Shown here piece by piece: positions 24,685 to 36,830 of a stretch of DNA of 64,000 nucleotides. Numbering within the stretch: the first letter of the stretch is position 1; each line of letters starts with the position of its first letter. A program made the position numbers and the translations under genes. This stretch comes from Spisula solida (Eukaryota; Mollusca; Bivalvia; Venerida; Mactridae), in the NCBI GenBank assembly GCA_947247005.1, contig OX365951.1:33252899-33316898 (forward strand), written 5' to 3'. The notes beneath the pieces were generated by a model. The model worked only from the letters and a program-made list of their open reading frames with translations. It searched no databases and was not told where the DNA came from.

Positions 24685-25230
24685 AATGCATGTTGATGAC
24701 TTCTACATGTAGACAAACATAATTATAGCAAGATGGACAAAGTACCAAACTGATGAAGAGTAAATATAACATATCATAACAGTGACTTATCATTACAAAT
24801 GTCACTCTGTATTAACATTTATGATAGCAGCCATGATAGGTACAAGCAAAATATAGAAGACTTCTTCATGTAAACAACACATACTTATAGCAATATAGAC
24901 ACTGTACAAATCTGATGATGAGGAATATGATATATCATAACATTACAAATGTAAGTATGTTATAACATTGAAAATAACAGACATGGTAAGTTACAAGCAA
25001 AATATAGATGACTTCATCATGTAAACAAACATAATTACTAGTATAGCAATATGGACACTGTACAAATCTGATGATGAGGAATATGACATATCATAACAAT
25101 GACATATCATTACAAGTGTAAGTATGTTATAACATTGAAGATAGCAGACATGGTAAGTTACAAGCAAAATATAGATGACTTCTTCATGTAAACAACACAT
25201 GATTATAACAATATAGACACTGTACAAAAC

Positions 25231-26737
25231 TAAGGATGGCAACGAGTACCCGTGTACTCGAGTACACGTTCAAAGGTCCAATTATAGAATAACAAAATCA
25301 GGATTCGAGTACTCGGTAAAAAATAAAAATAATAATTGTTAATCCTGTATTGTACAGAACGTGTCTAAGTCTTATCTGGTCTACTAAAATTACAATTAAC
25401 AACGTGTCATCAATCCTTAATCGCCGATACAAGGTCGCTAATTGCAAGCAAAACGCATGCAGACCTTTCAATAATCGTCTGTTAGTTTGTTTATGACACG
25501 TAGCTTGGGGTTCTTTTGTTGACATCAATCCGAGTGATTGTCATCAATCTTTAATTGGCAGTTATTGTTTATTGGGTGTGACAATCGATTAAGAAATTAA
25601 TAAAATATTACTTTAAATTATAATCGTTCTCACGCGTGTATGAAGGAACGATAACTCGACTGCGTCTCGCTGTGTAAATATTACTATGTCACCGGTTGAT
25701 AAGAGTATTCCCCCTTAGTTGTTATTTTTGTTATCATTCGATTTTCTATAGTTCGATTTCGAGCATTGAGCCGTGACTGCACTTTTAAAGTTTTAACCAT
25801 TAATCGATATAGGTTGGTATAGGTTTAATAGAAAATATAAGTAATATAATTAAGGCCAACTATTCCGTGCTTCTGAATGGTCGTGACGGTATAGCGCTTG
25901 ATATATACATTGTAAAATAACTTTGTCTGACCAGGGAAAGTTCGAATCTCACCAAATAAATATATTTTTATCTTTTTAATTTATATTTACACATTTTTTA
26001 ATTTATAAATGCACATAACTTGCAATATCCGTGTTATAACCATATGTGACAAGTCATATTTGTTACATGCTTCAAAATATTTTTAGATCTGGCATGTGTA
26101 TGTTATGACGGCTAATCAACGTAATACAGGTTGTCAGTAAACTCGGAATATGGAAACGATCGCTATAAGTGAAAATGAAAAATAGAATGAATCAACACAT
26201 TTGCATAGATTAATTAAAAAAAAGGTACTTTAGTTTATATACTCTTTAAATGACATAAAATAATGAATTAAAAATATGAGTGAATTGGGAATTTGAACCA
26301 CGGAACTTCGGGTTAGAAATCCTGAACGTTGCCGACTGCGCTAAACTGTAATTCGATAAGAAACAGATAGATGTAAGAATCACATCATTAAATAATGACA
26401 TGCGAACGTAATAAACTATGGTCTACCCGCCAAAATGGACTAGTCCGATAGGTCATGGCTCAGAGTTCAAAATTGAACTATACACTGTATTGTTGTTCTT
26501 TTGTTAGTTTTTTTGTTTCAACATTCTTCTACCGATGTAGATTTGACCATCAACTGAACAGAATGGACAGGCATACACGATGTTCTATTTGAAGTTGAAC
26601 ACGCACATTTGCAGTACAACATTTCTGTGTCCCAAATATCATTCACATAAATTTATAGTTTTCCGAGTACCCGAGTGCTCGATCGGAAGAATGACCGAGT
26701 ACCCGAGTACCGATTTTAGTACTCGTTGCCATCTCTA
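25231..26737. mobile_element. Non-autonomous hAT-like element with 8-bp duplication
   Basis: Terminal inverted repeats share GATGGCAACGAGTAC, beginning TAAG on the left and TAGA on the right-end complement. The 8-mer TACAAAAC occurs immediately on both sides (25,223-25,230 and 26,738-26,745), and joining them restores the tandem repeat. Subterminal GAGTAC/GTACTC words are abundant at both ends. The 1,507-bp interior has no transposase frame. The 8-bp duplication and TA-starting ends fit the hAT superfamily. Confidence 0.85.
26284..26352 (-). repeat. tRNA-like segment inside the hAT-like element
   Basis: On the minus strand the sequence contains TAGCGCAGTCGG, similar to an A box, and GGTTCAAATTCC, similar to a B box, about 40 bp apart. 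An anticodon-arm-like TTCAGG/CCCGAA pairing lies between them, with one mismatch. The ends do not pair as an acceptor stem, so I read it as a tRNA-derived relic, not a functional tRNA. Confidence 0.4.
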
Positions 26738-27482
26738 TACAAAACTGATGATGAGGAATATGACATATCATAACAATGACATATCATTACAAATGTAAGT
26801 ATGTTATAACATTGAAGATAACAGACATGATAAGTTACTAGCAAAAATAGATGACTTCTTCATGTAAACAACACATGATTATAGCAATATAGACACTGTA
26901 CAAAACTGATGATGAGGAATATGACATATCATAACAATGACTAATCATTACAAATGTAAGTATGTTATAACATTGAATATAACAGACATGGTAAGTTACA
27001 AGCAAAATATAGATGTCTTCATGTAAACAACACATAATTATACATGTAGCAATATGGACACTGTACAAATCTGATGATCAGGAATATAACATATCATAAC
27101 AGTGCATTTCATTACAAATGTAAGTCTGTAATAACAGTATAAACAATGAAGATAGCAGCCATGGTAGTTTACAAGCAAATGTATTTTCATTTTTCTTCAT
27201 TCTGAATATATCCTATATAAGTACATTTTCTAATAGTCTGTAGGCATCAATAGCATGCCAGTGCTGTTATATATTGTCATGAGAAGTATTGGTTGGTAGA
27301 ACATTTTCCATTAAGTGTTGGTATTACAAATGTTAGATCTAATATACAAGTTTAATAATGAATTCATATTTTATGACTTCTTATGCCAACAAAAATGTTC
27401 TAACCTAATATACAAACAACACTAATTTTCTATCATTTCAATATTAACAGTTCGAACAGTTTATATAGTAGATTGAAGTCAA

Positions 27483-28540
27483 TCAGGGGATGCTCTTTTT
27501 TACTTGGTGGTTTAGTAAGTCAATCTTCTGATTTATTTTAATTGTTTCACCTGCATGAGTAAGAATGTAGATGGAGCCATTGAAGGACCAACAGCCTTTC
27601 CCGTTAGAGTTAATATCTCGTTTTAGCAGCCTGGCTTCGTAAGCCAGATCACTTTGTGTCTTACATAGATCTTCTGTGATATATATATCCTCCTTCTTTT
27701 TTTTAAAAACCTTTCTGCCTTTTAAGAAGTCAATCTTGGCCTTTGTGGAGGTGAACTGAACAATAATGTCACGTTGTTTTCCGGGTTTCCTTTCCCCAAT
27801 TCTGTGGGAATTGCCAATATCTTTTTTGGTAATCGTGGATCCCGATTTGGAAGCAACTTCAATAATACAGTCTTCAACATTTTCCTCCATGTTTTCTTTG
27901 CCAATTCTTACATTGTCTTTCCTCGAATACTGTTCTAATTGATCTTATCTATGAGTTAGTTTCACTTTGTCTGATTTCATATTCTCAATTTCATCTTTAA
28001 GGTAATCGATTTCACTTTGCATTATTGCTGTCTTCTCTTCAACCTTTTCATGTATAATCATTGTTATTTCTTCATGTAGCATGTGTTTAAGAACACTTGC
28101 TATTCTTATCACACCCTGATCATTCATTTGGTGTTGTGATGAAGGGGAAGCAACAAGGATAGGACCTAATAGCCCCCTTGCATATGTGGTTTCATAGGTG
28201 ACCCACCCATAATTTGTTGTTGATACATCATTGGGTTAGGGGGGTCTTGGCTGTTTTGTACACATTGATCATTGTTCGTGCTGCTTGCCATATTGTAGGA
28301 ATACAGTTCAGGGCGAGTATCACTATCAGATTCAAAGTCAGCTTGTTTTTGTTTCTTTTCGAGATTTATTTGATCAGGGGAGAGAACTTTTCTTTTTATT
28401 GAAGATGATCTATCTCTAATTCTACCCGAGCCCCTATCTGTCAGTTTGTCTCTGGATCGTGTTTTAGGGGTTGACCAGTCCAAATGGCTTTGTTCCATTA
28501 TCCCATTGCATTTGCTATTGTCATTTATTTGATGTTGCAA
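27483..28540 (-). pseudogene. Non-LTR retrotransposon ORF1
   Basis: Read from 28,540 down. The first piece (to 28,166) is polar and Ser/Asn/Gln-rich. The second has a coiled-coil-like stretch (HEKVEEKTAIMQSEIDYLKD). The third contains SHRIGERKPGKQRDIIVQF and VFKKKKEDIYITEDL, the layout of L1-like ORF1 proteins that bind element RNA. The first two pieces are offset by one base at a G run near 28,180. The second and third are in the same frame, separated only by a TAA at about 27,947 just before DQLEQYSRKDNVRI. The element is inactive. Confidence 0.8.
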
Positions 28541-28844
28541 GTACCAGATGAAACTGATTTCGGATAGTCAAATTTCTGATAAAATTTCAGTAGATTTTCT
28601 TTACATGTATACAAATTTCTGATAGTCAATTTCGGATAAAATTACAGCACAGGTTTTCAAGTCGAGCATAATATTTCACATTTTTAACCATTGCAGTTCG
28701 ATGCGATGTTTATATCGTATAAAGTAGCAGCATTTATAGCAGTAGATAGTGGAGGAAGTGGAGTTTTATTCACATATCTACATATCTTCCTCCTTGTTTA
28801 CAATTTTTCGTGCTACCGGTGTCACCGTGATAATCAGAGTAATA
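28541..28844. other. Probable 5' region of the retrotransposon
   Basis: Upstream of ORF1 in the minus direction. It contains two GATAGTCAA...TTTC segments about 60 bp apart. Copy II sequence resumes at about 28,845. About 130 bp of the unit present in copy I (8,755-8,880) is missing at the junction. The exact 5' end is uncertain. Confidence 0.45.
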
Positions 28845-30540
28845 TCTATGTCGTTGTCATGTAGTGCTCTCCTTTTAATGGCATTGTTCTCTGTTCTCTG
28901 TTAGTTCCGATAAGTGCTATTAATATTCTTTGTATAATTTAGCATATATATTGTCATACACCCATCATTGCAATAACTTGAACAATTCTTTAAGACAGAA
29001 GGCGGATATCGATTAAACTCTGTTACATGCCAGACTGTAGTTCAAGAGATACATTTATAACTTATTGATTTATCATGATAACACTATCAGAACAACATAA
29101 CGTATACTAAAGCGTTACAATAATTGTACTAAAGTACTTATAACCTTTAATTAGTGGTGTTACGCTCCGTGGTTACATATTAGTCGAAATGTAATGCATG
29201 GTACTTGAACGTTTATAGTTTTTAGGCAATAATTATATAAAAAACATCAGTGCCAATTAACTTGAATGTCTAATTGACGATAATCTAATGTAAACAATTA
29301 ATGGCACAGTAAAGTAAAACTAATATTTCAAACATATATCTAATAGAATCTCATAGTATGACGTGGTTAACCGCATAATATAACTTTACACTGCACTATA
29401 AATGTATATTAAGCCCCATATTAATATTGTTTTATCTGCACTTATATTTCTAAATGGTGCTAAATGCTACCACTTTGATGCCTTGAGATCATGTGTCTTA
29501 TTTTTGGTTGAATGGTTAACCGAGCTAAATGAAAGCCTCTTTCATCACTGGGTAAGACAGAAAATATTGATGGTATTGTAAAATCCACAATTTCATTTGA
29601 AAGCAAGTACTTTTAGCAATATTGTTGTCTCGGCATTGCGCGTCACTGGTGCAGAAAAAGCAAATTTATTGTAAACAACTATTAAGAAGACACATTTTGT
29701 AAGATATCTTAATTCTAAATAAATTGAAATATTTGTGTTGTTACCGGGTAAATACACTGAGAGGGGTGTACAAACCGATCAGTAATAATGCCTTCACACA
29801 AGCCACAGGTAATGTATATAGGAAAGTACATTGACAATTATGCGTAGGTGAACTTCCCGATTTCACATATAAACGGATTCTGCAGTTCCCTGAAGACTGA
29901 ACGGTTGAAGCGTTCTCTCAGCGTACATGTGTTTTTTGTGATTGTTTTATAGAATGTTCTGCAAATATACTTTTTGCAGATATCGCTTAATGCAAATATT
30001 TTAAAAACAGTCTTGCTTTGTCTAATATTTTTATATGACATTTAGGTCAGTTGCGGTAAAACGAATTTTATAAAATGAAGATTGTTCAGTATCTACTGTA
30101 CGTACAGGTTTTAATGTTTTGCACGAGTAAATGAAATACATTTATCAAATCAACACAAAAATCTGAGCAGTATTGCAGAATTGTAAAACACAAATATAAT
30201 ATTCATAACTTCTATACTAGATATTTACATTTTACAGACCAAAATCAAATTAAAACACCCGAAACATAATTAATTAATGAAACGAGTTTGATAAAATGAT
30301 AAAATTCGAGGCTCTACCTCTTTGTTTTTTTCGTTGTGGAGATCCACACAGGTGTTATTCTTTTTATCACATGATAGCTTTTACGACCGCAACATTCTAA
30401 AAATACATCGATTTGACGAACTTGTCATATACTTTACAAAGATACAATAGGAGCTAGTATATTATCATTTTTACGTGACGGCTTTATGACTTCAAACATG
30501 AACAAACGTATACATTTTATACTAATTAATTCTTTAGGCA
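28845..30540. repeat. Long repeat unit, copy II, second part
   Basis: Aligns with 8,880-12,000 of copy I, including TTGTCAT.TAGTG, GGTTAACCGCATAA (29,370) and TTTTGCACGAGTAAATGAAA (30,118). It lacks the TTCGAA-rich block and the pearl-like element. No gene seen; the 67-codon minus frame at 29,838-30,041 is not shared with copy I. Confidence 0.7.
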
Positions 30541-30596
30541 TATTACGCTATTACAATATATATGTGCTAGATAATTAGTAGTATTATGAAAATTTC

Positions 30597-30985
30597 GCGC
30601 ATATGAACGATTCCCGCTCGACTTACTTCGTTATCTCAGAGTAATCATGTGTCTCATAACAGTTTGTAGCATCGTTTATGCACTGAAAATGTTAAAATTT
30701 CCTTCCGAAGTGGGCAAAAAAATGGCTGCCTTTTTGTGTCCAAACATTTAGGAAATAGCCCTCCCCATAAATACCCGAAACGGACTTTAATTAATTGTAT
30801 TGCAAACTTTGCGATGGGAAATAACCGAAACTTGTGTCTTTTTCATTAGATTTTCTTTAGATTGGTTGATATTTTGCGCATATGAACGATACCCGCTCGA
30901 CTTACTTCGTTATCTCAGAGTAATCATGTGTCTCATAACAGTTTGTAGCATCGTTTATATACTGGAAATGTTAAAATTTCCTTCC
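30597..30985. repeat. 110-bp direct repeat, 279 bp apart
   Basis: 30,597-30,706 and 30,876-30,985 are nearly identical, both starting GCGCATATGAACGAT and ending TTAAAATTTCCTTCCG. I see only about three mismatches. The 169-bp spacer is unrelated to them. The second copy ends at a GTGTGTGG-type microsatellite. Confidence 0.9.
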
Positions 30986-31111
30986 GTGTGTGGTGTGTGT
31001 GGTGTGTGTACGTGAGTGAATTCTTTAATAATTGCATTGTATATGTTATGTATGTCCTCATGGGTTTCGGACCTTCTGGAAATTCAAATAAATTATCTAT
31101 CTATCTATAAT
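30986..31111 (+). mobile_element. Retrotransposon 3' tail with TCTA repeats
   Basis: After a GTGTGTGG tract comes GGGTTTCGGACCTTCTGGAA, then AAATTCAAATAAATTA, then ATCTATCTATCTAT. This layout fits the 3' end of a non-LTR retrotransposon with a tetranucleotide tail. No coding part is attached, so it would be severely truncated. Confidence 0.5.
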
Positions 31112-31329
31112 AGTCCAGTAAATCACGATGTATCAAGACCGATATACCCTGGTTATCACTCAATGTGACTTCCTACAGAAATAGTATACATGCACTATCT
31201 GACCAGAGGTGCCCCGCTTATATTTGAACAGAGTTGAACATCTAAAATGTTCATGCAAATACGATATGCATTAAATACGTGTCTCTATTGCACCGAGTAC
31301 AGTCGTGTGTCAGGTAACATATGCACTCA
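31112..31329. other. No gene seen
   Basis: AT-rich linking sequence. No structure that I can support. Confidence 0.4.
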
Positions 31330-31405
31330 CTGTTTGGTTTGTTTGCAATATAGTTAAAATCGAAAACAACACTTTTGTAGATGGTGTGGTGTTTGACTTT
31401 TTAGA
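31330..31405 (-). repeat. Inverted copy of a segment of copy III
   Basis: The minus strand of this segment matches about 32,555-32,625, sharing AACACCACACC, AAAGTGTTGT and GTAAACAAACCAAACAGTGA-like text. It also matches 45,675-45,740 and 55,378-55,442. It is therefore an inverted fragment of the array placed about 1.2 kb from its direct counterpart. Confidence 0.6.
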
Positions 31406-31970
31406 GAAATGCAAACACCATCGATCAGATTATTCAAGCCAAAATCAATGCCCCAACAAAATGGTCGATTTTGGTGCTTAAGCCTAGGTCCCATTGAGAA
31501 ATTTCTCATCGGCGATGATGAATTACACATATTTTCCCCGATGGCGGCAAATGATCCCGATGGTTTTGCAAACAATGTTCTCAAAATCCTAATTGTCATT
31601 CCTCGAGGCAGTTCGAAACACATCGGGAGTACCATCGAATCATCTCCGATAAAAATAAACGAATATTCGGGGTTTTAATTCCAAGACCGCTAATGTGTCA
31701 CAGAAATATCGCCGAATGACACTTCAGCGAAACGTCGTCGATATGTCGGAGAAGCCTCTGGGAAGCCTCGCGGACCTGGCGAAATACGTGTTTATCGCGG
31801 GAGATCTTCGATCAATCCGCGGGGATCCGGGTGCATCGGGGGTGCTTCCCCGAGATATTTCCGAGCTTCGGGGATGCCTGTCTGGGATATTCCCGACATG
31901 AAATCGCGAGTATATCGGACAAAATTCAATACATGAATTGCAATTTCGCTATGTACTCGCGATTTCATTA
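31406..31970. other. GC-richer island with repeated CCCGA/TCGGG words
   Basis: About 31,690-31,900 is visibly GC-rich compared with its AT-rich surroundings. Words such as CCCCGA, TCCCGA and TCGGG recur about ten times in 31,530-31,900. Two plus frames (31,409-31,678, 89 codons; 31,695-31,901, 68 codons) are open but show no known domain. A hairpin with 15-bp perfect arms closes it: ATGAAATCGCGAGTA (31,898-31,912) and its complement (31,954-31,968). It is probably an inserted element of unknown type. Confidence 0.45.
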
Positions 31971-32039
31971 ACTGTCTGAAGTGGAACGTTTAAGATAAAA
32001 AACGTATGCATGTGCATTACTGTAGATAATACGATATAT

Positions 32040-34430
32040 TATTACAAAGTTGACTAGTAATTGGAACATTACGTACTATTAGTAATACATGTTGTCAAGT
32101 TTCTCAGAGGATGTATCTTGTGCAAATGCCAAACACTATCTTTTGCAAGTTTATTGCCACTTTTTTGGCTATTGAGCACTAGAGAATAATAAATTCAAGC
32201 GATGCAATCATCGAAACCATAGGCTGCATTGCACAGACACTTTAAAAAGATTCCTTAGTTATGCAATATCACCATATCAATTTCTATTTTATGACGAACT
32301 GATATCACCATTTGAAAATAGACACATCTAATTTACGTCAATCTTAGAGGCTTTGCTTGCTCGAGAGACATGTCCTGTTGCGTTACTGAATATTTTGATT
32401 GCCCGAGAAAAGCTGTTAAACGGTATGGTTGCGAAACATAAGGGCGGACTGCTACGTGTTACATGATTCTCGAGGTTCAACAACCACGGCAACAAAATAC
32501 CAAGCAAATGGCTTAACCCCTATGGCAGTGGTTGGCCTTCAAAAAGCAAAAACACCACACCCTCTTCGAAAGTGTTGTCTTTGTTCTAACTTTATTGTAA
32601 ACAAACCAAACAGTGAATGTATATATATGTCTACCAATAACGCTACGCAGTGCAAAAGAGATAATGAGTTTACTTCGTGTTTGCATGAAAATATTGGATG
32701 GTTAAGCAATACCAGTTTGTAAAGGCTAAGACAAACCTAGTGGAGACCACCAAGAGGCCGACCCCCAATGTATTCGACGGTACCTCAAACCTTAGAGACT
32801 CTCAGGACATTCGAGGATTCTGGCACTGGTGTAATTAGTTTATGAATTTCCATGGGGGTGTCTCACTGTGGGTCATCATGCGTAGACACAGGTATGGCTT
32901 GGGTTTTAAGCTTTACCACGATATGCTTTCAATTAGTGACAGACCACTTAACATAGTATGGTGATACTTGATACATGATTGTCGGCTGTAAACTGTTATC
33001 ATTTAATTTATTGCAATGTTTATATGCGTTTTGCATTTCCCGCAATTTTTGTTTTGTTTTACGAGGTGTTAACAACAGATAGAATACATTTTCTGTTTGA
33101 TATCGGCTGATAGTGTAATAAAACAAGTTTCAATCTATATAAAATCTGCGTCAAACATGACTAAGATTTTGCGTAAACATATTTTCTTCTTAAGATGTTT
33201 TCAATTTTATCCGAAAATTAGATTCATTTTATATAATAATTGTTTCGTAAATATGTTCACATTTATATAGGCCATTATATTTCTCGATAGGAATATCACG
33301 ATGCGTTTTCATGATGTTGTAGGTTTTATTATAATTTATGTTGCGATGATACCAGTTTCTGTAAATCAGCCAATCTTTCTTAAATATTTCTGTGTTGTCC
33401 CTGAAAGACAAATAATCTCTACCAGCGCTGTTAACTTCGCCAGTGTACCATTTGTATTATGAAACATTACGCATTAATGTCGTTTGCTTTTAAGGATTTG
33501 TTTCTATTTGTTTTTGCTGGACCTCTTGTTACTCGTTTGTATACACATGTAGGAACATGATTCGTTAAGACAAAATAGCCAATTAGGATTTTGTACGGTA
33601 GCAATCATCTTTAATAAACTCAAATGTCAATGAATATCCCACGATAAGCTGACCATTCACATCAGACACTTCCCCGGTATGTGTACAATAACTAGTGTCA
33701 TCAATATAGATTTCAACGAGTTGGTTGAATCAAATAACTGGTAATTTTCTCACACTTAATTACTCAAAACACAGAACCAAGTGAAAAATTGTCATTATTT
33801 GAAGCACGTTTCACAAGTTCATGTCTACATTTCTCCTGATCACAATAACAAACTATGCCACTTCCTTGCTTTTTAAAAGCTTACCTAGTTATGCCTCGTA
33901 AGTCAATAAATAGAAGCACCACTATCACTTAACTTGATTATTTATTGGCATATAATCTAATGTAGATCAATTAACCACAAAACCAAACTAGTCATTAAAG
34001 CATACATAAACCTCGAGTAATTGATGCAGTTAACCGCAGAACTTTAATTATTGAGTTTGACTGACATATGTATACACTCGCTATACGTAAATATGAATAT
34101 GCCGAGGCTAACAGGGAAGGCGGGGTATACCCAACTGCGCTGCCTCTTTAAATAAAAAATGTTTTATTATTGACAATATTATTATTATATAAAGCCCCAC
34201 AATAATGTGTATATACGTTACTCTTAAACTTGAAAATGGTGCGAATTGCCAATTTATTATGTGTGTAGCTATTGTAAGTTTCGTTGACATGTTTAACATA
34301 TATAACGGTATCTTTTGTGATGACTATAGCATATTCCCACCTATTAGAAATCCTATAGCTCGTCACCCCAAATTATGTCCAAACATTTCATTGGTTTTCG
34401 AAGTGGTCAAAGCGAGGTTGAATATCAAGC
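32040..34430. repeat. Long repeat unit, partial copy III
   Basis: Segments match other copies in this order: 32,086-32,470 with 45,220-45,600 and 3,330-3,620; 32,490-32,920 with 45,640-46,510; 32,930-33,250 with 48,335-48,670 and 2,400-2,900; 33,290-33,440 with 7,850-7,965; and 33,940-34,280 with 9,270-9,520. It thus links the copy I/II type with the Q blocks further right. Open frames here are short and disrupted relative to the other copies. Confidence 0.65.
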
Positions 34431-36298
34431 TAGACAGCTAACGCTAAAAAAAAACTGAATGACCTAAGTCTGGTAGTTGTCCTACTACTGAATGAATGAA
34501 AAAGGAATTGAACCTAGATTACAATCTTATGTAAGAGTGCACACACATACTATACAATGTACAACAAAAATAAAACAGGAAAGTGTTAAGTATTTCATGT
34601 TTATCTAGGTCAAATTATAAAATTTACGTCACGTTTCAATTTGACCTTGACATTGTCTCTATGAAAGTGCATACATCTAAATAGATATATGTTATCAAAA
34701 CAAACGTGAACTTATTGCGCAATACAGGAAGTGTATAGACGTTTTTAGAATAATCAAATTATTTGTTTTTGACAGTCATGAGTGCATTAGTTAATGAAAC
34801 ATACGTTTGTTGATGTTTGCACTAATGGATGAGGTGTTATAATAATTATACCATTGACAAAATAAAATATTTTCACATGCGTGTTCTATTACTACAGCAT
34901 TTCACCATTTATTCAATCAAAACTGGGAGTAATAATCTATTTTAAGAATTCAAAAGAAGAAAACACATTAAAAAAAATCCATGTGTGTGAGACTAGGATG
35001 CTATACCAATTGACATGAAACTACTGTGTACTTATAATGTTATAGTGTTGGTGGCTGGCACAATAATTTATGATTCATTGGCTTTGTAGTATACGAGCTT
35101 TCATTTAGTACCCACACTAAATTACTAACAACTTCTTTCGCAAATAACTGCCTAACAATTTTTATTATTAGTCAATGCCGATTTCAAACAGCACCCTATC
35201 ACCCATTGTTACACGTCCCTTGGAATTCAGAAATGTCTAGTATATTTTCATTGTGCTTAGGACTGTTTTCTCCTCTTTGTTTATTTGAAATAATGATCTT
35301 GTATCCTTTGCAAACATATAGCGTACGAAACACATATAGGCGAAATGTCACTATGAGGCTTCCATAGTTTACAGCCTCAATGCCTAAATTCTGATATGTC
35401 TCTAACATGGGTACACATGCATTCCAGGCTTTAGGCCCGTATTTCAAGAACGTAGTTTTTCCAAACAGAACATACTGGTTATAAAACCAATATTAGCGGT
35501 GTCAGTCCCTGTGGAGTCAATGTCATATCGTCTTTCCGGTGATCTTTAAGTACAATGTGTATAGAAAATTAAAGAAAAATGTCACAATGACTAAGTATTG
35601 TATATGCGTGGACACTGATATTCAGTACCGCAATGCCCAGTCTTCAGACCGTTTAATGTATGCTTTGTTGGCAAATGTTGGTTACTTATATGTTTTCATT
35701 TTGTTGAGTGTATATACTGTTCACATCATTCAGTGGTATATGCTCTAGTCATGTCCATATTTCTGATGAATGGCTTCGTTGAATTGGATTAAGTCATATC
35801 GTATGCATATGGTTATTGAGTTGATTAAAATCTAGTTACACGTATTTATTTTTGATGTAACTGGAAAAGAACACCTGAAAAGGATGTTAAGTAATTTTTT
35901 ATAACATCTTAGTTACATTTTCGAGTGAACTCAATTTCCACTATCTATTAACTGTTCTACAATTATTATAGGTTTTGGTTATAATATTTATAGCATCGTT
36001 CGTAATAGAAAATCTCTCAATAGGTGCTATTTATGAGAGATATTATATTCATTGGCAACGGTTTTCTTTTGTATATATCAATGCACGTTAATTGCAAAAT
36101 TCTTTTAAGATAGATGTTGGCAAACAGTACAGACAGAGCAAGACGTGGATGGAGCAATTATACTGGGTATTGCGATTTCAAGAGAACGGTTTACGTTGTA
36201 TGTTTGTAACGTTCGTATGATAACATAATTTATGCAAATACATGTGCATTTGTATAATGATGTAAAAATAGCAAAATTATAACTTCAGCATTTTTAGC
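34431..36298. other. No gene seen
   Basis: AT-rich. The 82-codon minus frame (35,199-35,447) and the 69-codon plus frame (35,539-35,748) have no recognisable content and no second copy to test them against. No repeat boundary was found. Confidence 0.4.
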
Positions 36299-36694
36299 TC
36301 ACCTGTCACAAAGTGACAGAGTGAGCTTTTGTGATCACATTTCGTCCGTCGTCCGTCCGTCCGTCCGTCTGTCCGTCCGTCAACAATTGGGTTGTGTCCT
36401 CTCTAGAGGTCACAATTTTGGCCTAATCTTTATGAAACTTGGTCACAATGATCATCTCAACAAAATCTAGGTCAAGTTCGATATTGGGTCATCTGAGGTC
36501 AAAAACTAGCTCACTAGGTCAAATTATAGAAAAACCTTGTGTAGTCACCAGAGGTTACAATTTCAACTTAATCTTTAAGAAACTTTGTCACAATGATCAT
36601 GTCAACAAAATCTAGGTCAAGTTTGATTTTGGGTCATCTGGGGTCAAAAACAAAGTCACAATGTCAATTACAAAAATCACAATGTCAATTGATA

Positions 36695-36830
36695 TTTTCC
36701 TGAGGGTCGTGGGTTCAAACCCCACTGGAGCCGAACTTTTTTTTTTAAGTGTTTAGGTATTGTTTTGTCTTTATAACATGTATTTGTACAGTTATATGGA
36801 GGAAAATATTTTGTTTAAATTATAGGTCAA
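36695..36830 (+). repeat. tRNA-derived SINE-like segment, first copy
   Basis: TTCCTGAGGGTCGTGGGTTC continues into AAACCCCACTGG, a 3' tRNA half with a strong B box GGGTTCAAACCCC (36,711-36,723). A T run and a tail with GGTATTGTTTTGTC and TTATATGGAGGAAAATATTT follow. The 5' tRNA half and A box are not clear, so it is truncated. Confidence 0.55.

Larger units (their letters stand above)
24685..27180. repeat. ~160-bp tandem repeat, about six units, split by a hAT-like element
   Basis: Units are marked by GAYGACTTCTTCATGTAAAC near 24,695, 24,858, 25,009, 25,174, 26,850 and 27,014. Spacings are about 150-165 bp once the insert at 25,231-26,745 is removed. Each unit also has CAATATRGACACTGTACAAA and GATGATGAGGAATATGA. 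The units are close in sequence. The array lies between the two retrotransposon ORFs. Confidence 0.85.

Noticed and set aside
24685..27180. Regular repeats considered as a CRISPR-like array
   Set aside because: The units are ~160 bp contiguous tandem repeats without unique spacers, in a eukaryotic setting.
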